DNA from: Faecalicoccus sp.
GTDB lineage: Bacteria > Bacillota_I > Bacilli_A > Erysipelotrichales > Erysipelotrichaceae
Length of the DNA: 44,438 nucleotides
Assembly (NCBI GenBank): GCA_017941505.1
Contig: JAGAWH010000021.1
Coordinates: 1-44,438, forward strand
Reading direction: 5' to 3'
Positions 25,007 through 33,062 of this stretch are shown here, piece after piece. Every line of letters starts with the position of its first letter. The stretch's first letter is position 1. The notes below the pieces were generated by a model, which did not search any database, had not been told where the DNA came from, and was given only the letters and a program-made list of their open reading frames with translations. The position numbers and the translations under genes are program-made.

Positions 25007-25516
25007 ATGATTACAAACGCATTAAGAGATGGACTCATTTGGTCTGTATTATGGATTGGTTATGTTTATATGTTATTGAAATGGTTCCCATGGGAGATGG
25101 TTCATGAATATCCTGAGGACATTAAAGAAAAGACAACACTGAAAGAACCAACTCAAGAGCAAAAGAAAAAATCAAAAATATATGGAGGACTTGTATCCAT
25201 AATTCTATTTGCGATACTGGCCATCTTTCCTATTCTGTACTTCCGGTATCAAAAGGTTAGCTTTATGACGGTATTCTTCTATACATGGATCGTTGCCATG
25301 ACATGGGACGTGGTCGATCTAATTATTATGGATTGGTTACTTGTTTGTACAATCACACCGGATTGGCTGATTCTTCCCGGCACCAAAGGATGTGCAGGAT
25401 ATAAAGATTATAAATTCCACTTTATCGGATTTTTACAGGGATGTATTTATATCACCATCACGGCTTTGTTGATGGCAGGTATTGCCTTTTTGATTCTGAA
25501 ATTTCTTATATGGTAA
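25007..25516 (+). CDS. Four-helix membrane protein, 169 residues
   Basis: Helices: LIWSVLWIGYVYMLLKWF, YGGLVSIILFAILAIFPILY, VFFYTWIVAMTWDVVDLIIM and GCIYITITALLMAGIAFLIL. ATG at 25007 is one base after the preceding stop and has AAGAAAGG upstream, so the longer frame from 24974 is rejected. It is the same length and helix layout as 16389-16898. As third gene of the TetR operon it may export or sense the compound handled by the ATC-hydrolase-like enzyme (inference). Confidence 0.8.
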   Translation: MITNALRDGLIWSVLWIGYVYMLLKWFPWEMVHEYPEDIKEKTTLKEPTQEQKKKSKIYGGLVSIILFAILAIFPILYFRYQKVSFMTVFFYTWIVAMTWDVVDLIIMDWLLVCTITPDWLILPGTKGCAGYKDYKFHFIGFLQGCIYITITALLMAGIAFLILKFLIW

Positions 25517-25594
25517 TGATATCCGTTAAATTCATTACCAAAATTCCGATTCTTACCCTATAATTTTCTTATACAGCATAACAGGAGGCATACT

Positions 25595-26047
25595 ATGCGA
25601 TTGGAAGACTACGTATACGAAGATTATAAAGAATATGAAAAAGCATGTGATAAAATGCGGGAGCATAATGAAGGATACTTGGAAATATTTTCAAAAGATT
25701 TAGAACAAAAGGGTCTGACCGCTAAAACGATTAACGGACATCTCAGCAATGTTGATTTCTTCCTTAACATTTTTCTTCTCCGTGAAGGAATTTTTACCAT
25801 GGATGAAGGACTGTTTAAAATGGATGAATTTTTCGAATTCTTTATCCGCAAATGCATGTGGTCATCTCCGACCACTATCAAATCGACAGCTGCCAGCTTA
25901 AAAAAATTCTATAAATCGATGGCTGATCACGGATTTATTTCCCAGGATAAATTAAGACAATTCAACGCAGAGATTAAACAAGGTGTGCCCCAATGGATCT
26001 ACGAATATGAATTATATATGTCCGATTCCTATAACCCTTTCTGGTAA
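25595..26047 (+). CDS. Small protein resembling recombinase SAM-like domain
   Basis: 150 residues. EIFSKDLEQKGLTAKTINGH, LSNVDFFLNIFLLREGI and SPTTIKSTAASLKKFYKSMA follow the core-binding (SAM-like) domain of tyrosine recombinases, but the catalytic domain is absent. Start follows CAGGAGG. Such stand-alone proteins occur in Bacillota; function unknown. It does not appear to be a truncated integrase, since it has its own ribosome site, stop and terminator. Confidence 0.7.
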   Translation: MRLEDYVYEDYKEYEKACDKMREHNEGYLEIFSKDLEQKGLTAKTINGHLSNVDFFLNIFLLREGIFTMDEGLFKMDEFFEFFIRKCMWSSPTTIKSTAASLKKFYKSMADHGFISQDKLRQFNAEIKQGVPQWIYEYELYMSDSYNPFW

Positions 26048-26083
26048 ACTCTGAATTCTATACTTCATTAGCTATTAAAAACA

Positions 26084-26109
26084 AGACACTTTCTTTTCAG
26101 AGAGTGTCT
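26084..26109. terminator. Bidirectional terminator between 26047 and RraA-like gene
   Basis: AGACACTTTC and GAGAGTGTCT arms (9 of 10 pairs). It overlaps the stop codon of the converging gene by two bases. Confidence 0.65.
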
Positions 26110-26761
26110 ATTCTTTTGACTGTAGATGATGATAACCTAACTTTTCTCTGGCAGCCTTTAATGTACTGCCGTTTCTTACTTCAGCGATGATCTTCTGTTC
26201 TGTCTGTTCTATATTCTGGGCAATTTTTAAAATCTCTTCTGCTTTTTCTTTTGGGATTACTAAAGCTCCGGAATCATCTGCCAGTATAATATCTTTCGGG
26301 CGCACCTGTACACCGGATATTGATACCGGAACATTTACGGCATCCACGGTTACCCGCTCTTTTCCTGTTACCATATATTTCCCTTTGGTGTAGATTCCAT
26401 ATCCTAATTCTTTAATACCGCTAACATCCCTGCATACACCATCAATGAGTGTACCTTCAATTCCCTTTGTCTTTGCGGTAAAGGTCATGATATCACCCCA
26501 TACCGTACAATACAGACGTCCGCCGTTATCAATAACTACTACCTGACCCGGCTTAACATCATCGATAAAATCACCGACAGTTCCCTTTTCCGGTCCACAT
26601 GGAATATAGTGTACCGTAAAGGCATCTCCACATATTTTATGACCTTCCACAACGGCCTGGATTCCAAGTAATCCGCAGGGAATTCCTAATTTATCCATGG
26701 CATCCGAAATACTTGCCGTATCCATTTTCTTTAACTCTTGAATTAATTCTTTCTGTTCCAT
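26108..26761 (-). CDS. RraA-like / HMG-CHA aldolase family protein
   Basis: 217 residues of the RraA-like fold: TASISDAMDKLGIPCGLLGI, GDAFTVHY, PGQVVVIDNGGRLYCTVWGD, GIEGTLIDGVCRDVSGIKEL (the G-x20-R-D motif of the divalent-metal aldolases), and VRPKDIILADDSGALVIPKE. Members with this motif are class II pyruvate aldolases or oxaloacetate decarboxylases; the true RraA RNase E inhibitor lacks the acid. The catalytic Arg-Asp is kept, so an enzyme is favoured. It is divergent from a LysR gene that probably controls it. Confidence 0.85.
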   Translation of the reverse strand: MEQKELIQELKKMDTASISDAMDKLGIPCGLLGIQAVVEGHKICGDAFTVHYIPCGPEKGTVGDFIDDVKPGQVVVIDNGGRLYCTVWGDIMTFTAKTKGIEGTLIDGVCRDVSGIKELGYGIYTKGKYMVTGKERVTVDAVNVPVSISGVQVRPKDIILADDSGALVIPKEKAEEILKIAQNIEQTEQKIIAEVRNGSTLKAAREKLGYHHLQSKE

Positions 26762-26867
26762 ATATTCATCCTCATTTCCTTAAGCCCACTATAACATTTC
26801 ATAATTCAGGTATATAATGAATATATTGAATATAAATTATCGAAGAAAACGATATTAAGGAGAATAT

Positions 26868-27767
26868 ATGACCTACGAACAAATCGAAACATTCTTAACT
26901 ATTATCACCTGTAAAACAATATCCGCGGCAGCCCAGAGCCTCTATGTATCCCAATCTACGGTTTCCACCCGTATTCAGCAGTTAGAAGATGAATTAGGAG
27001 TTCCCTTAATTATCCGTCAGAAGGGACATAGAACCATAGAGCTTACAAGCTATGGAAGAGCCTTTATTCCTACGGCAAGCCAATGGGCTTCCCTTTGGAA
27101 AGATACCATGCAGATTAAAACAGCCGGTGCTGTAGAAACCCTCCACATCGCAAGTGTGGATGCGGTAAATAATTATACTTTGGTCCCTTTATTTCAAAAA
27201 CATATACAAACATACCCAAATATTCGTTTGAATATCAGTACCCACCACTCCAATGAAATATATGGCCTTGTACAATCCCGCATGGCAGATATCGGATTTG
27301 TGTTTTCACAGATCAGTTATCCGGACATTGTCACAAAACCAATCTATCGGGAACGTATGTATTTACTATGCCATAAGGACAGCCCTTATCATGATGAAAT
27401 CAGCTGTGAAGAATTAAAGGTTGAAAACGAAATCTTTCTAAACTGGGGACATGACTATCTATTGTGGCATGAACGTCACTTTTCTGCGATATCTTATCCT
27501 TTAATCAGTGTAAATACCGGATCCGGCATGCAGAGATATTTAGATAAACCGGGACGTTTTGCGATTGCGCCTCTTTCGGTTATCAAAGGAGCCATGCATT
27601 CAAACCCGGATCTTGTTTATTATTCTTTAAAGGAAACAATTCCTCCAAGAATCTGCTATGAAATTAAAAACCTGTATCCTAACCAAAGTAGAAAAGAGAT
27701 TATCAATGTATTAGAAAAAGAATTAGATGAATTTATTTCATACGATGAGTCAATCAGCGCTTATTAA
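26868..27767 (+). CDS. LysR-family transcription regulator
   Basis: 299 residues, normal LysR length. The HTH (1-60) reads TYEQIETFLTIITCKTISAA, AQSLYVSQSTVSTRIQQLED and ELGVPLIIRQKGHRTIELTS. The effector domain covers ~90-295 (VPLFQKHIQTYPNIRLNIS). Start follows AAGGAG. It is divergent from the RraA-like gene with a 106-base shared region containing AT-rich ATATTGAATAT dyads, the usual LysR arrangement. The effector is probably an aldolase substrate such as a keto-acid (inference). Confidence 0.88.
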   Translation: MTYEQIETFLTIITCKTISAAAQSLYVSQSTVSTRIQQLEDELGVPLIIRQKGHRTIELTSYGRAFIPTASQWASLWKDTMQIKTAGAVETLHIASVDAVNNYTLVPLFQKHIQTYPNIRLNISTHHSNEIYGLVQSRMADIGFVFSQISYPDIVTKPIYRERMYLLCHKDSPYHDEISCEELKVENEIFLNWGHDYLLWHERHFSAISYPLISVNTGSGMQRYLDKPGRFAIAPLSVIKGAMHSNPDLVYYSLKETIPPRICYEIKNLYPNQSRKEIINVLEKELDEFISYDESISAY

Positions 27768-27772
27768 AGTTC

Positions 27773-27925
27773 AACTTTGATTCATAGTATTTTGTCAATT
27801 TATATATTCGGTTATCCTAGTGAATATTCTCTACTGTTTTTCAAAGATAGTGGATTTCTCTTTCTTGGCAAGTCCGATTATGCCAAGAAAGAGAACAGCT
27901 GCTTTAAAGCTGTCTAACTGTTTTC
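27773..27925 (-). pseudogene. MBL-fold hydrolase remnant (copy 3)
   Basis: Plus-strand blocks (TTGATTCATAGTATTTTG, TTCTCTACTGTTTTTCAAAG, GCCAAGAAAGAGAAC) follow in order those of the intact MBL gene between about 31615 and 31860, with gaps. A perfect 15-base inverted repeat (27856-27870 / 27881-27895) lies inside, and may now serve as terminator for the LysR gene. Confidence 0.8.
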
Positions 27926-27936
27926 TTTTATTTGTT

Positions 27937-28635
27937 TTATTCGATGACATCCGGAATTACTATATGCCCCTTTCCACCGCAATATTTTGTTGTAAGGTCA
28001 ATAATATCTTTGGCAGCCGATATAAGATAATCATCGGATGTAGCTGCATTTCCCTGAACGATATAAAACACATTCTTTGAATTTTCATCAACCGCTGTTT
28101 TTTGAACCTGACGGATCTCTAACCGACAGAGAATATCATTTCCATCATCACAATAGCTGTATTCCCCTCTTGGTGAAGGTGATGGTTCACTTTGGCCAAG
28201 CGGCAGGAAATTCTCTGTGCCATCGGTAAAGCGTAAGCTAACATTACCGTCTACGCGGTCAATATCATGTGCACCCAGGGCCAGCTTTGTTTCCAAGGAG
28301 ATCAGATTATAGATATCGACAACCGGATTGATAAAGATTATATCTCTCTTCTTTTTCAGCAGACGGATAAGATTTTCACTAGCAGGAACATTTTTTCTGC
28401 GTTTAACCCCTGCTTTATCATGAAGGATGTGAAATCCCTCTAAAATCGGGTCGGCATGATATTCAATATCCTTATATTTTTCCAACAATTCCTGTATTTT
28501 TTCCTCTCGTATATGAAACCATTCCGGATCAATCGATGTATTATCGATTCCTTCAATCACAGGAAATACAATCTTAACCCCTATATCCAATACTTTTTGT
28601 TCTACCTTAAATTCGATCGTTTTAACATCACTCAT
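27937..28635 (-). CDS. B3/B4 tRNA-binding domain protein
   Basis: 232 residues from MSDVKTIEFKVEQKVLDIGV. The centre (GFHILHDKAGVKRRKNVPAS, INPVVDIYNLISLETKLALG, AHDIDRVDGNVSLRFTDGTE) is the B3/B4 domain found in the editing module of PheRS beta and in stand-alone proteins. Stand-alone forms may edit mischarged tRNA or bind small ligands. ATG at 28635 overlaps the MetE-like stop (ATGAGTGA), with GGAAGG upstream; the longer frame to 28677 is rejected. Its coupling to a methionine-synthase-like gene is notable. Confidence 0.82.
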   Translation of the reverse strand: MSDVKTIEFKVEQKVLDIGVKIVFPVIEGIDNTSIDPEWFHIREEKIQELLEKYKDIEYHADPILEGFHILHDKAGVKRRKNVPASENLIRLLKKKRDIIFINPVVDIYNLISLETKLALGAHDIDRVDGNVSLRFTDGTENFLPLGQSEPSPSPRGEYSYCDDGNDILCRLEIRQVQKTAVDENSKNVFYIVQGNAATSDDYLISAAKDIIDLTTKYCGGKGHIVIPDVIE

Positions 28636-29761
28636 TTTCTGTTCCTTCCCAAATTTCTTCGGCAATTTCCTTAACAAGTTTCAACTTGTTCCATTGTTGG
28701 TCTTCGGTTAGTTTATTGCCGATTTCGCAGGATGCAAATCCGCATTGCGGGCTGAGATACAATCTATCCAATGGAACATATTTAGCAGCTTCCCGGATCC
28801 TTTCTTTAATTTTATCCTTATCTTCTAATTTTGGCGTTTTGGTGGTTATCAAGCCCAATACGATTTTTTTATCACCGCTAACCTTGGCCAGAGAAGAAAA
28901 ATCTCCGGATCTTTCATCATCAAATTCCAGATAGAATGTATTCACGTTTTCCCCGCCAAACAATACATCGGAAACGGAATCATACGGACCCTGATTGGCA
29001 TAGGTGGAATGATAATTACCACGGCAGACGTGGGTATTAATTACCAGGTCATCCGGTTTTCCTTCAATTACCCGATTATTAATTTCAAGATATTTGGCTT
29101 TCACCTGATTTAAGCCATCCTCATCGGTTCCGTAAATAGCTTTTACAGCCGGATCTACCAACATACCCCAGGTACAGTCATCGAATTGTATATTTCGACA
29201 TCCGGCATCATATAACTGCTTAATTACGGTTTTATAAGCATTCACCAAATCATCGATCAAAGGTTTTTCATCCTCATAATACTTTTTCGTATTTCCCCAG
29301 GCAAAAGGCATAACCAGCTGCGCCAGAAACTGTGCAGGAGCCGGTATTGTCTGTTTGGCAACAGTGTTTTCATCCTCCAGCGCTTTAACAAAGCGAAAAT
29401 GCTCTACAAACGGATGCTCCCCTCTCAAGGCAATTTTTCCTGTCAAATACGTATCATCAATCATGGCTTGTTCCCCATGAAACGGAAGACCGGTTTTGGT
29501 TTTGGAATGCGAAACACCTGAAAAGCCCCACATAAAATCCAGATGCCATGTAGAACGGCGAAATTCTCCGTCAGTTATCACATGATATCCTAACTCTTTG
29601 ATCTTTTTTACAAGGTTGTATATAGCATCATCCTCAACTTCTTTTAATTGTTTGGCATCGATACGGCCAGCCTCATAATCTGTTCTTGCCTTTTTTAAAG
29701 GTTCCGGACGCAGAAAACTTCCTACATAATCATAACGGAACGGTGTATATTTTACTGTCAT
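28628..29761 (-). CDS. MetE C-terminal-like (cobalamin-independent methionine synthase family) protein
   Basis: 377 residues, the length of stand-alone MetE-C/YxjG-type enzymes (full MetE is ~750). Seen: RYDYVGSFLRPEPLKKAR, KELGYHVITDGEFRRSTWHL, RNIQFDDCTW, VINTHVCRGNYHST (His-x-Cys zinc ligands), NTFYLEFDDERSGDF and LYLSPQCGFASCEIGN (second Cys ligand). Such enzymes transfer methyl groups to a thiol, from methylcobalamin-like, folate or xenobiotic donors. All zinc ligands are present. It is the first gene of a two-gene operon with a translationally coupled B3/B4-domain gene. Confidence 0.88.
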   Translation of the reverse strand: MTVKYTPFRYDYVGSFLRPEPLKKARTDYEAGRIDAKQLKEVEDDAIYNLVKKIKELGYHVITDGEFRRSTWHLDFMWGFSGVSHSKTKTGLPFHGEQAMIDDTYLTGKIALRGEHPFVEHFRFVKALEDENTVAKQTIPAPAQFLAQLVMPFAWGNTKKYYEDEKPLIDDLVNAYKTVIKQLYDAGCRNIQFDDCTWGMLVDPAVKAIYGTDEDGLNQVKAKYLEINNRVIEGKPDDLVINTHVCRGNYHSTYANQGPYDSVSDVLFGGENVNTFYLEFDDERSGDFSSLAKVSGDKKIVLGLITTKTPKLEDKDKIKERIREAAKYVPLDRLYLSPQCGFASCEIGNKLTEDQQWNKLKLVKEIAEEIWEGTENE

Positions 29762-29943
29762 TTTGATAACCTCCCTGTTTCATATAGCGCAATTATACAA
29801 GTCAGCTTAATTATTCGAAAATATAAATTAAATATCGATGGTTATAAAAAAATGTTATAACGGAAGAGGATTAATCGTGAAAGGATACTTTCTTAAGTTA
29901 ACGTTATTTTTTTGTATAATTAAAGAAATAAGCAGGAGGATTT

Positions 29944-30122
29944 TATGTTGGATTTAATGGAAAAAGATATTGAATTTACCTTATCAGAAAAAGTATTGAT
30001 TGATTGATTATATCACAAACCATATTGACCAACTTCCGGACATGAAAATCAGTGAATTGGCAAAGAATACATATACATCCAATGCCACAGTTGTAAGGTT
30101 ATCCAGAAAACTGGGCTTTTCC
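29944..30122 (+). pseudogene. RpiR-family regulator, truncated and frameshifted
   Basis: ATG at 29944 after AGCAGGAGG gives MLDLMEKDIEFTLSEKVLID and a TGA. In the next frame the RpiR HTH continues as DYITNHIDQLPDMKISELAK, NTYTSNATVVRLSRKLGFSG. After about residue 58 the sequence turns into unrelated antisense DNA. The promoter region and ribosome site remain. It is divergent from the MetE-like gene, so it may once have regulated it. Confidence 0.8.
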
Positions 30123-30490
30123 GGTATTGTCATAGCTATTCTTCCGGAATCAATCAGAGGATTCAGATACCTTCTGACACTCTTTCGCTGCGTATAGCCA
30201 AGATATCCGGCTATCTCTATGAAGGTCCTTGGAATAGAGCAGAATTCGATAATTCTGTCTGCTGCATCTTGGGTACTAACTTGGGTATTAGTACCCAAGT
30301 TGTTGTCGGCATACACTTCAGCACCGAGCCTATCAAACAGAATAGTAACCTGAATGGTATTTTCTTTAATTTTTATCGTATCACGACCATATGTCCTAAT
30401 AATCCTCGGGACGCCTCTTCCGATATGCTCGGTGATATGAAGCATGATCAAGATCCTTGATAATGCCTCATTGACGGGTACATTCTGCCC
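30123..30490 (-). pseudogene. Fragment of an AlbA_2-type ATP-binding protein, C-terminal end
   Basis: Residues such as ALSRILIMLHITEHIGRGVP, RIIRTYGRDTIKIKENTIQV and the winged helix FIEIAGYLGYTQRKSVRRYL are the C-terminal part of the HATPase_c_4-wHTH proteins. The N-terminal AlbA_2 and ATPase core are missing. It differs from the intact gene at 3472, so it comes from another relative. It abuts the RpiR fragment on one side and an MBL remnant on the other. Confidence 0.75.
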
Positions 30491-30494
30491 TTCA

Positions 30495-30830
30495 TAGTTC
30501 AATGCTGGTGCATGGATATTGAATCAAACAGTTAACATCCTTTGATTCACAATATTTTGTCAATTTCCATATTACGTTATTCCAATGAATACGTTTTACC
30601 TCGGTTTTCTCTACTGTTTTTCAAAGATAGTATCTGTCATGAATTTCTCTTTCTTGGCAGGCCCGACAGCGCCAAGAAAGAGAATATCTGTTTTAAAGCT
30701 ATCTTACTGTCCTTTGAGATAGTTAAAGTCTGGACAATTATTATATTTTTGTATCTTTGTTCGATATAAAAATCATCAGATCCGCCTTCTTTATACGCTC
30801 TTAAGCCAATCTGCTGTACAAAAGATAATA
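30495..30830 (-). pseudogene. MBL-fold hydrolase remnant (copy 2)
   Basis: It begins with the same 3' sequence as the intact MBL gene (TAGTTCAATGCTGGTGCATG) and keeps LRAYKEGGSDDFYIEQRYK and other blocks, with several deletions and frame breaks. A perfect 14-base inverted repeat (30645-30658 / 30671-30684) matches that of copy 3. Confidence 0.88.
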
Positions 30831-30841
30831 TCATCCATGAC

Positions 30842-30865
30842 AAAAAGACCTGCAACCACAGGTCT
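30842..30865 (-). terminator. Terminator-like hairpin
   Basis: AGACCTG and CAGGTCT perfect arms around CAACCA, followed by T residues on the minus strand. It is probably downstream of the YoeB-type operon; nothing else is seen between 30866 and 31014. Confidence 0.6.
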
Positions 30866-31014
30866 AAGATAGAATCATTCATATCCAATACAATCTAAAT
30901 ATTAGTTACACACTCTCTTTAGCGCTATGTACTCAAATTGATTCTTTCCAATCATCAATTATTTCGCCCTAGATAAAAAGTCAAAGGTATCATCAACAAT
31001 CGATCCATTAATAA

Positions 31015-31281
31015 TTACTTATCTCCGTAATGATTTCCGCATTGAACAATGATTACCGTATTGTCATCTACGCTGAAAATAATTCTGTTTTTCCTATCAA
31101 TACGAATACTGGCATATCCACTGAAATCACCTTTTAACATTTCCACTTTCCCATATGCTGACTTATATCCATTTCGCATGATTTCTTTCAGTAGTTTATT
31201 TGCCTTTTTCAGGGTAGTTTTATTATTCTGTATTCTTTCGTAATCTTTCCAGGCATCTGATTGCCATAAAAGATTTCGCAT
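31015..31281 (-). CDS. Txe/YoeB-type ribosome-dependent toxin
   Basis: 88 residues: RNLLWQSDAWKDYERIQNNK, KKANKLLKEIMRNGYKSAYG, KVEMLKGDFSGYASIRIDRK and NRIIFSVDD...CGNHYGD match YoeB, including the late catalytic His-Tyr. YoeB cuts mRNA in the ribosomal A site. ATG at 31281 is preferred; the TTG at 31287 overlaps the antitoxin stop. It is the second gene of a TA operon with a 2-base gap to the antitoxin. Confidence 0.85.
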   Translation of the reverse strand: MRNLLWQSDAWKDYERIQNNKTTLKKANKLLKEIMRNGYKSAYGKVEMLKGDFSGYASIRIDRKNRIIFSVDDNTVIIVQCGNHYGDK

Positions 31282-31283
31282 AA

Positions 31284-31460
31284 TCAATCCTCAATAATAG
31301 TATGTGTCATTACTTTTCCTTTTGTGACATCATCAATACGACGTTTCAATTCAGCAGCTTCTGAAGGAGTAAACCCATTCTCATCACAAGGAGCACTGTT
31401 GTTTTCTCTGTTTTTCTTAGCAAGCATAAGAATAAAGTTGATCATCTCTTTTAAATTCAT
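31284..31460 (-). CDS. Short YoeB-partner antitoxin
   Basis: 58 residues, too short to be obvious: MNLKEMINFILMLAKKNREN, then FTPSEAAELKRRIDDVTKGK and VMTHTIIED. Start follows AAGAGGTAATTA. Position, spacing and the C-terminal toxin-wrapping helix pattern fit an antitoxin, but it is shorter than YefM/Axe (~83) and lacks the usual Phd N-terminus, so its DNA-binding half is doubtful. Confidence 0.6.
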   Translation of the reverse strand: MNLKEMINFILMLAKKNRENNSAPCDENGFTPSEAAELKRRIDDVTKGKVMTHTIIED

Positions 31461-31512
31461 ATTAATTACCTCTTTCTATTTTGAATTCCTCAATATCTAA
31501 TACGTCACAAAA

Positions 31513-31547
31513 CAAAAAAAGACACTTTCTTTTTCAGAAAATGTCTA
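31513..31547 (-). terminator. Terminator of the MBL-fold gene
   Basis: AGACATTTTCTG / AAAGTGTCT hairpin then TTTTTTT on the minus strand. Confidence 0.65.
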
Positions 31548-31567
31548 AGATTAAAAAAAGCTATCCT

Positions 31568-32410
31568 TTATAGTTCAATGCTGGTGCATGGATATTGAAT
31601 CAAACAGTTAACATCCTTTGATTCACAATATTTTGCTAGTTTAAAGAAAACCAATTCCGTTGGCTCAATCACTTTCAGCATTTCCATATTCGGACATTCT
31701 AAAGATGAAAAGAAATTATCCCAATGAATAGGTATTACCAGTTTTGCCTCGGTTTTCTCTACTGTTTCTTCAAAGAAAGTATCTGTCATAGATTTCTCTG
31801 CCTTGGCAAGCCCGGCTACGCCAAGAAAGAGAACATCCGCCTTAAAGCCATCTAACTGTCCTTTGATATAATTGAAGCTTGGACGAATGAGATACTTTTT
31901 ATCACCATGTTCAATATAAAAATCATAGGATCCGCCTTCTTTATATGCTCTAAGGCTTGCCGGCTGTATAAGCGGTTCGGTGATCGGCTGCCCTAAATCA
32001 TCATTTAATTTATTCGGTTTAGAGTGTAGAGACTTTAATATTTGAATTCTAAAATCGCCGATAGAATAACTGCTGCCATGTTCAAATACAACGGTTCTCT
32101 CTTCCGGAACATTCCCTCCTAACGCTACATTTTTAGCAGACATGCTACCATAAATGGTCGCATTACATTGATTAGCAATATAAGGGGCATCCATCACATG
32201 ATCATGATGTGTATGTAAGATAAAAATAGCTCTTAATCGATTCATTTTATGTACTTTGATCAAATGATCGCATAACTGTGTATTCGTTACTACTTCAGCA
32301 CCTTTCACATATTTTTTAAGCGATGGGCGGGTAACATGCGCATCAAAAAGAATCTGGTATTTCCCGTCATCAAACAACAATGTAGTTGTACCAAAAAAAG
32401 TAATTTTCAT
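31568..32410 (-). CDS. MBL-fold metal-dependent hydrolase, intact copy
   Basis: 280 residues: MKITFFGTTTLLFDDGKYQI, FDAHVTRP, the metal motif HTHHDHVMDAP (~residue 76-86), EHGSSYSIGDFRIQILKSLHSK, and VIPIHWDNFF with the late His. The layout is like the UlaG/L-ascorbate-6-phosphate lactonase group, but the substrate is unknown. ATG at 32410 is chosen (GGTGGAAAT upstream); the longer frame to 32452 has no site. Two degraded copies lie at 27.8 and 30.5 kb. Confidence 0.85.
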   Translation of the reverse strand: MKITFFGTTTLLFDDGKYQILFDAHVTRPSLKKYVKGAEVVTNTQLCDHLIKVHKMNRLRAIFILHTHHDHVMDAPYIANQCNATIYGSMSAKNVALGGNVPEERTVVFEHGSSYSIGDFRIQILKSLHSKPNKLNDDLGQPITEPLIQPASLRAYKEGGSYDFYIEHGDKKYLIRPSFNYIKGQLDGFKADVLFLGVAGLAKAEKSMTDTFFEETVEKTEAKLVIPIHWDNFFSSLECPNMEMLKVIEPTELVFFKLAKYCESKDVNCLIQYPCTSIEL

Positions 32411-32570
32411 ATTTCCACCGTACCTTTTTTGTAATTGTAACATTTGGGACATGTTATAACAATTTGAGAAGATTTATTCAATGCCTACTTCTTCTAAAAT
32501 CTTACAATCCTTCTTACCCGGTACATTTTAATTTGTCTGATACCCTCCAACAAATATCGCCTGCTTAAGA

Positions 32571-32592
32571 AAAAAGGTGTCCTTTGCGGACA
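32571..32592 (-). terminator. Terminator of the Rpn gene region
   Basis: TGTCC and GGACA arms around a 5-base loop, then CCTTTTTT on the minus strand. Confidence 0.6.
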
Positions 32593-32658
32593 GCATTTGT
32601 TGTTATTGTTTTTATGTTAATTGTTGATTATTTCATATCAAAATCGTTCAATCCGAAC

Positions 32659-33027
32659 TCAAAGCTTTAGCCCGGTTTTCAAAAGAAATTCATCCGTGGT
32701 CATATTGATCTGCTCAGCTGCCTGAGATACTGTTATAACACCATTCTCAATCATCTGCTTAAGCATTAACATTTGTCCTTCTTTTCGGCCTTTTTCCATT
32801 CCTTCTTCCAATCCTTCTTTTCGACCTTCTTTTCTGGAAACGGTCATGTCATTGTAATAATCGTTGAGTGCCTTCTCACGCACCCAGATCTGTTCCTGTA
32901 ATACTTCATCCGCATTTAGTTCATATACGGCATCCGCCGCTTTTTGTATAGCTGGGTTCTGTGTGTTTGATTTAATCATGTCTAATTTCTCCTTGCTGTC
33001 AGCCTTGAAAAGCTACATCCACATATG
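32659..33027 (-). pseudogene. Duplicated C-terminal fragment of Rpn nuclease gene
   Basis: Its 106-residue frame (from 32979) repeats the last ~100 residues of the intact gene next door at high identity, and similarity continues upstream to about 33027 without the nuclease domain. The basic-acidic linker is longer here: RKEGRKEGLEEGMEKGRKEG against RKEGRKEGQ in the neighbour. Confidence 0.85.
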
Positions 33028-33062
33028 TTTTTATGATGCACAAAGACTCGTTCAGTCATAAC

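Noticed and set aside
25595..26047. Truncated phage integrase
   Set aside because: Own ribosome site, stop and terminator, and no trace of the catalytic domain downstream.
29762..29943. SAM or T-box riboswitch before the MetE-like gene
   Set aside because: No recognisable S-box helices, T-box sequence or leader terminator.
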